In this document: piece after piece, positions 36,601-44,502 of the stretch
How the letters are laid out: each line of letters begins with the position of its first letter
How positions within the stretch are numbered: position 1 is the first letter of the stretch
NCBI RefSeq assembly: GCF_963678635.1
Contig: NC_087062.1
Span: 69,598,223-69,662,222 of the forward strand
Source of the DNA: Symsagittifera roscoffensis
Taxonomy: Eukaryota > Xenacoelomorpha > Acoela > Convolutidae
Reading direction: 5' to 3'
Length of the DNA: 64,000 bases
Notes under the pieces: generated by a model
What the model saw: the letters and a program-made list of their open reading frames with translations, nothing else
Database searches by the model: none
What the model was told of the DNA's origin: nothing
Position numbers and translations under genes: made by a program

Positions 36601-39600
36601 ATTTAAAAAGCATATTTTGAGTGGAAATCTAAAAACTATTTACTCGGATTGTAAACGATCATTCACTTCTGAAGCATTGAACAAAACGCAACCTTTCTGA
36701 AAAAGTATTTATTTTTGGTTTTGACTAAAGTCAATGAAAATAGATCATCTTTGTAAAAAGAATATAAAATCAGTTTGAAACACCAAAAATTATTTTTTCC
36801 TGTTTTTTTGATAGTTTTTCAAAGCAAATTTGGCCAGTTTTATTATATTTATAATTTGGAACGACACGAACCAAAATTTGTTGTTTTTTTTTGTCGGTCA
36901 TTTGAAAATTTCAAAAAGTATATATTTGAAGGAAAATTTCATTTTAAATTGAATTAAAATCGATTTGTAGCAATGTTTTGTAGATTATTTTTGAAAGTAA
37001 ATTAAATTGATTCAAAATCGATTTTGATCAATTTTTGAAGCTCAGACTTGAAATCAAATTAAATCAATTTAGAATTGACTCAAATCAAATTAGTTTTTTT
37101 TTCTGTTTAATCTACGGATTTTTTGAAAGTTAAATCAATTTTAATTTAACATACGTTTTTAAAAGTCTAATATCGATCTCAACCCATCTTTGTCAGATGA
37201 GGGATAAATGAACAATTAAGGTCTTAGGATAACAAAAAGCCAAAAACTCTATATAGTCGAATATATGGGATAATAGTCAAATACATATAAATTCTGATGG
37301 ATTTATAAATTGATAAGCATGTTAAAATTTTAATTTTTTAACGTTGTATTCCTTATATTAAGATCGATTTTTGGCTTGTATCAGGAGTTTATTGTTTTCC
37401 ACTTTTTCAAAAAAATTTACACATTTCAGATTTTCTATTTTATTACTCATTTACACTTTACCCCCTACCACACTACCAAATCGCCACCTCCCCCCTCAAA
37501 TTTCTTTTCCGTATCGAACGTGAATCGAGCAATTATTAACTGTATACGGAGGTAGGCTTGGGTGGTAAATGGATGATGAATGTGAGAAGGAGAAATTGTT
37601 AATTGCTGAACGGGTGAAAAAATTGTGTAGTGCGGAAAATGTTACAATTTTCGCAAATGATTTTGGCAAAAATAAGTTGAGAGGATTCTGTATTAAAATT
37701 CAAAATAATGAATTTTAAAAGAACTTTAACCAACCAATCATAATGGATTTTTCTTACGGTAAATTCGGTTATTTATTCTACAATTGATTTCGTGTTCTAA
37801 TTTGCAACAATAATCTACTGAAATGTCAACTTTCAGACAATATTTTTAAATTGAAATCGATGTTTTTTCATTAAGTTTCGGCTCTTAAATAACTTTCCCA
37901 CACTTTCTCCTCTAAAAAATCAAAACTTCTATTTAAAAAAAAACAAGATTAATCAGTTCTATTCTTGAACCACTTAAGAATCAAACAGAGAAAAAAAAAC
38001 GAAACAAAAAATCAATTAAAAATGTTGAATTTTTTGAAGGCGACAAAAAGTTTCAATAAATTTTGAATTTATTGAAACTTTTAAACTATTTTTGAAATCG
38101 TGTGTAAAGTTGACATTTTTAGCTATTTTGAAATGAATCAAAATATTGATAATTATTTGCTCTGGGTTCGATGTTGATCCAACTGAATTTTCTCGCCACC
38201 AAAACTTTTGTCCTTAGTTTTGATTTTAGTATTTAAACTTTGAAAAAAAAGCGATTCTATATGAAACTTGTCTGACGTTTTTTGTGATACCTGACTTTGC
38301 ATGGAGAAGCAATTTCAAAAAAATAAAGAAAACCCAAATAAAAAACTTTTCTCCACTTCTTAGTGGGAGAAATAAAAATTTATTTTCATCACTTAAGTTC
38401 GTATAAGGTGGGGCCCCCAATTTTGAAGATCTATAAAATAGTGCTTATTTTGTGAAAAAAATCCTCGAATCTTTCATGAAATTATTTGAAACACTCTTGA
38501 TAATTTAAAATTTTTTTGAAAGTGATCCCCAACCCGCTATGTAAAGTAAAATCTAAAACTTTTTTCATATATAGCAAAGTATTAATTAGACCAAATAGCT
38601 TGCCTCAATTCATTTGGAATGTTTTTCAACACGGATTTTATTGCCGCTCACGCTTTAGCAGAACGAAATGTATCGCCTGTTAATTGTCTCAAATTGGTCA
38701 AAATTGCAATTTTTAAACCCTTATAACTTGTGGTAATGTTTCTAGCCTCCTTATAGAGAAATCTATGTATTGCAAAACTGCTGAGAAAAGATAACGTTGG
38801 CATTGATCATGTTACATAAGTACCATAGATAAAAGTTTTTCTAACATAATTACATAACTAGTTTGGCAGTCTCCTTACATTCCCGATTCGACTAAATCAA
38901 GAACATCATAATATCTAATTAACTACTGCACTAAGTATAATCAGTCAATAATCAGTTTACAGTTCAGTGAACTAAAATTTCAAATTCCACTCGACCATCT
39001 TTCTTTTCTCGGTTCGACCCGCCGGTGGCGTTATATTCCGTCAACAATACACCACTGTAACTCATAGGTTTTCCAACAACTATTCCAGTATCTTCCGCTG
39101 GTCCTTCTAAGTCATACTGATAGCCAACATTTCCTCCGCAATGTCCAAGTTGCACCGCTGGAAATCCCACTGATATCGGCTCGTCCCGAAATCATTTGTT
39201 CACTGTCTCCAGTTTCAATTTGTTCGGCGTGGCCCGCTTTATCGGCGTGGCCCGCTTCATCGAAAGCCTCCCTCTTCCGCTGTATTTCCGCCAGTTTCCA
39301 AGCGCCGATTTCTTCCGACTACTTCGAATTTGTGCTTCCAATCCATGATATAATGCTTGGAAGCGAATCACATCCACATTTTTACCATAGGCATCGACCA
39401 CCGACGATAAAATGTTGGTATGTTTGACAATTCGACTTTATTTGTCGAGCACATCTACGAAGCGCCCCGACCCATTCTCGCCCAGTCCAGTGATATCGTC
39501 TTGGACGTAATTGTCGCCCCAAAAGAAACGACACATTTCTCTATCGAAATAAGTATCCTCGGCATTAATTTTTTTTTGGCTTCGGGATCTTTTTGGGCTG

Positions 39601-42600
39601 ATCGGTACGTTCTTATCTGGTGCATCTTCTTCCTCTTCCGTGGATGATAACGCGACCGGTGTTGACTGTTTCCCTGTAGTCTCTGTCTCCATTCGTACAA
39701 CACTGTTCTCTTCTGAGCTTGAATACGTCACGATGAATTAAGTGATCGAGATTTTAACTATCTTGTTTTCTGTTACCAGCAGTTACCCTTGTTTTCTGTC
39801 ATTGTCTTGTCCTTCGATGTCTTGTTGTCACCAGACTTAGGCAACACCCTGATGGCATCGTGGTTAGCCGTCGGTTTATCCGTAGACATGAAACTCTCGT
39901 ATGAAATATCATCCCAGATGGGGTTGTTCGCCGTGCCCGTAATCTCACCCAACGGCAATTAGGCTGCAGCATGTAACGCCGCTTTCTTGCGGGGATCTGT
40001 TGGCTCTGAGTCGAAACCACCTAAACTGATCAGAATACCAGATTTATGTACCACCTTTCCCGAATCCAACGCAACGAAATGGTCTGATTCCCGTCTTGTT
40101 CTCTCGTTTAAATATTCAAATTTGGCTGCAATTTTAACCTTTCCTGATTTTTTCGAAACATATGACAACCTTTCTGTTGATCTGTTATACTAAGTTCTCC
40201 ACACGAAAATGGTGTTGATTCCGCCAGCGTATGCACTACCCGATTGTACATGCCCAAGGTAGTGTCGTCATCTGGGGCTTGTGTTTTCCTGTATAACTCG
40301 TGCGGAAACATGTGCTTATTGCGATCTAGAGAATACAAAACATTTCTCCAAGATAACTTACTCGATAAAGCACACTTTGCGATCGTATGCCAGACGCTAT
40401 TTGGTGTACAACCAGAATTCACCTCAAATGGCGAACATCCCACTGATTGACGAACTCCTGTTCCATTTGTAAACACAATCTCATTTAGTGATGGTTTAAG
40501 CGCCGACTGTGGTTTTCGACCCGCGTATTCCATGAGACGTTCTCGTAGTGTTAGTATTTAAGGCGCGATGCTGCACTAACGGGGCGAAATTTAACCGAAT
40601 GTTATCAGTGGCAGATTATTCCCGTATTGATTTTGCAATGAAACTCGACCCCTGGTCGGTACCAATGTTTTTTGGAATGGCGTGCTGTAAAATATAGCTT
40701 TAAAAAATTTTTTATTTCACAGTAGCAGTTGTTCTCGTGGTGAACTTTACCGAAGGAAAATTTGAACATATATCGATGCAAACGAGCGATTAATTTTAGC
40801 ACCCCATACCGGCGGTAGCGGGTGCAAAAAATCCAATTGCAGTTCTTGATTGGTTTTTTCTCAGAAATTCAACTTAGTAAGGTCACCCTCCGGAATGTTT
40901 GACCTCAAAAGTTTTTCGGACTTTGCACACTCTTTACAATTGGCCGCGGTGAGTTGAATCTGCCAATTTATTTGTGGCCACTAGAAACGCTTGTTTGCTT
41001 CATCTTGAACATGCCCGTTTGTCCCTGGTGCAACCGTCTCCTAACTGGTGCTCTAAGCTGTGGTGGCAAAACTATTCTGTCCTCGAGGAAGAGAATGCCA
41101 TGTGATGCATAGAAATTTCCGAGATAAAGATTAAAATAGTGACCCAAATTTCGATTTTGATCATAATTTTTGATCATAATTTTGATCCCACCGACTATGA
41201 AAAGAAAACATAGTCGGTGGGATAACATTAGAATCAGCCCTTGACTGTCAATCTGACGTTGTACAGTGAAGATTGATCGGTAACATTTTGGAATTTTGGT
41301 TCTCCTGCCGATCAGTGTTTCTGTTTTTTAAATCCGTATTCATGTTACTTATCGGCATTCGATTTAGTTTTTTACATTTTGAGCTCTGCTCTGTGCTCGA
41401 CTGATTTGAAGTACACGCTTTGATTGAATTACAATTCCTAAGAGCGTCGATGAGTTTCTTTGTTGCACATTCTTTTCGATGACGTAAATCTCGTTCCGTT
41501 TTAATTTCACAAATTACGTCATTATTTCGATTCCAGTGTAGCTGACAACCTACGGTTGTAATAGCTTTTAATACCCTTGATTTGGTCTGCAACAAAATAT
41601 TTGTCCAGTTCCAAAACTATAGAAGCGTCCCCAACAGGGTGCCTGGATGAATAGTCAACCAGTCACTTTTTTCCCAGGGGTATATTCGATTTTGTAATCG
41701 ATAGGCAACAAACAATCGACCCAACGGACTGACTGAGTTTGTGTTGTTTTAGAATTCTTCTCTACTGACACGCAAGACAATTTGGGATATTTGGGATTTG
41801 ATAACGGTTCCGATAAATCTGTTTTTTGATCCATTTTGAGTTTAAGGACAATTTAACTGATCCATCCCGTTTTGCCGTGACGACTCTAGGCAAGATGAAG
41901 CAGTCCTTGGTGCATTTTCTCAAATTTACAATATGTCTATCGTTCAGCAAATTCTTGATTTTCTATTCAACTGTAGGCAAGACATCTATTGGAACCTCTT
42001 GCCCTTATCTTGTAATAGTCGTACCGGTTGACGGAACTGAGATCGTGTTCCAAAACTTTTGGGCAAACCATTGCGTTCAAACATTTCTTCGAATCCCCCC
42101 TCAAAAAAAACGTTTGCTGTGATTAAGTTGAGTGGGTTAGTACTCTGTTTACCTTTACTCTTGTGGCTCCCTGGCAACATCGTTCACACCTCGTGAAACT
42201 CACTTCTGACGCAGCGATCCTGAATTTTGACTTCATGAAGCTTACTCTGAGAAATAAATGAGACAGCGGTAGCACAACCAATTTGGTATTCAGTTTCTTT
42301 TTGGTTTCTGCCTATCAGCCTGCTTAGCAATTTTTTTCTGCCTGATACTACACAGTCTTTATGGCAAATACTCCAAATTCATCCTGATTTTATCTGCTTT
42401 TTTTAACGTATGGATCAGGTTTGTTTCACATTGACTAAATTCATAGGAATCTGATTCACCACAGCCCTTTTGTAATACTTAGCAAAAGGTTTCCTTCCTA
42501 TGCAATTGTTACAGATGATGTTCTTTGCTGGACAACTCTTCCGTTGGTTCGGCTTCAACCAATTTTGACAATTGTGACAATTGTCTCAACTTTGCCCTTT

Positions 42601-44466
42601 AATATCGTTGACTGGTTCTCTTCTGATGTAACATGGCTGATTCTTTTTGTTGGCGTTTTGTCGCCCCTGGTGAAAATTGTTCCCACCGAACTTGAGACAC
42701 AACTACTCCCGTCTTTGAACATTCTTTCTCCTCTTTATCTCACCACCGCAAACTGAAGGGTCATTCAAAGCTGTTTTCGCACCTCCTCATGCTCCCTAAA
42801 ATATATAAAAATGTCTCCCACGGTCGACTCCTCCTTGAAGCCAAAATCACAGCCTTTGGCTAAGTCAAATAGAGCTCCAAAAAACAGCTACATTCCTTCA
42901 TTATCACGCTGCTTGCGTCCAAACAGGATTAAGTTACGGTTCGTAACGTTCGGTTCTCGATAGAACGCATCCGTTGCCAATTTCCATATCTCGGCAAAAG
43001 TAATATCCACAATTTTACTTTTTCGTTTTTCTGAAAGAAATATTGTTGTCACCACTTCACCAACGATAAGAAAATCTTCGTCTTCAGACTTTTATCTGCC
43101 TCTCCTCTCGTGCTTCCGCGGAACAGCCGTTTCCTTTCATCCGAGCGACGAGTTTCCTCTTCTCTCCAGACTCGTATCGCATCTGCATTGCAAGCATCTC
43201 TGTCCGCTCGCACCTGGTCTTCTTCGGTACCCGCCGACTCTTCTAATGTCGGTTACACATTTTCCGGTGCGGTACTAACGTCTAGTAAATCTTCAATATC
43301 GATCTCCTCCTTGGCAAAGACCACCAACTGGAATTTTTGAGCACAGTTTTCCCAAGGGTCCGGTGGTTACATCCAGCCCACGATTGCTAGATTCGGTTGC
43401 TGGCTGTGGCATGTGGAGGTATTTCTAACCTCCGCATAGAAAAGTTTCACAAAACAGCTGAGAAAGATAACGTTATAGATTCTCTACGACACGTTCGCCA
43501 CTGGCGATTCGCAGTACCAAAATTTTCTATAATGTTGACATTGCTCAGGTTACATAAGTACCATACATAATTATTTTCTAACATAATTACATTAGTAGTT
43601 TGACAGTCTCCACTACATAACTCTACGAGAAACATCAACAGTAGATGAAATATATATTTTTTTCAAATTTGAGCTCAGCATTGCAATAACTTTCTGATGA
43701 TATAAAATTTTCCGTCCAATACATCCATATAAGAAATCTAAAATTAAGAAGCCTGGAGAAAACAGCCCGAGCGCATACTTTCCGTCTCTTTCTTCGAAAT
43801 TCGGAACGCTAAGGCATTTTCAATGGTCACATCATTATATATGATTCAATTTTTGAAACTGAACTATTGTACCGATTATCGAAGAAATTAGGAATTTTAT
43901 TTTGGAGGTGTTTATTTTTAAACCCATTTTTCAAAGAACGTTGAGAGAGTGCGGGGTTCGATAGGGAAAATTTCGGATTGCCGAACAATTGTACTTACAC
44001 TGGACTATATTCGACTGGAACCGGCTCGATTAAAACTTAAATAACACAATCCAGCTTTCATAATAATTCTAATTGAAATGAGGCGAGTTATTTGGTTTTT
44101 TTATTTCGACGTTTTATATTTCACATTTGGTAGTCCAAAAATTATATATTTTTTTCAAAATTGTTTTTTGAGACCAGCTAAGGGGCATTCAAGGCTTAAG
44201 GCTGATGTACGAACAGTTTTATTTTTTTTTGTTTTTAGTATGCTCTCTTTTTGAAGTTGAGTAAAAGGCTCCAAAATATGTTATAGATTAAGTAATAGTT
44301 AAGTAAGTTGAGGTAAGTAAAATTATGTAATAGGCTGCACTTTTATCAATTCCGTGTTGTAAGAACCATTACTATTAACAGATCTAATCCCCTGCCAAAC
44401 CAAAACCCTCCTGAATACAGTGCGCGCTACACTAAGAAAAACAGCTTGGTTCATCTTGACTTGATC

Positions 44467-44502
<36 letters not shown>

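Larger units (their letters stand above)
38729..43617 (-). mobile_element. Ty3/gypsy LTR retrotransposon, element 2 (decayed), nested in R1
   Basis: LTRs of 151 bp (3') and 206 bp (5') flank gypsy-type remains, with a perfect 5-bp duplication TAACT at 38724-38728 and 43618-43622. The minus-strand LTRs begin TGTA and end CACA. The site after the 5' LTR reads TGCCACAGCCAG, a mutated form of the TGGCGCAGCCA primer-binding site of element 1. GGGAA abuts the 3' LTR. Gag knuckle, reverse-transcriptase fragment, RNase H end and integrase are recognisable but broken. Related to element 1 but not a close copy. Confidence 0.87.
38520..43812 (+). repeat. R1 dispersed repeat split by element 2
   Basis: 38520-38728 matches the R1 interior (AACCCGCTATGTAAAGTA, GCCGCTCACGCTTTAGCAG, AATTGTCTCAAATTGG, TTTAAACCCTTATAACT). 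43618-43812 continues it (TAACTCTACGAGAAA, TTTGAGCTCAGCATTGCAA, CTTCGAAATTCGGAAC). Copies at 11110-11305 show the uninterrupted site. Confidence 0.8.
30036..44381 (+). other. 14.3-kb intron expanded by two antisense gypsy elements
   Basis: It begins with a consensus GTAAGT and ends ACTATTAACAG. It contains element 1 (30811-36075), element 2 (38729-43617) and the R1 repeat that element 2 split. AATTGATTTAAATC-type AT repeats lie at 30430-30620 and 36960-37160. The stretch 37165-38480 shows no supported feature. Confidence 0.75.
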
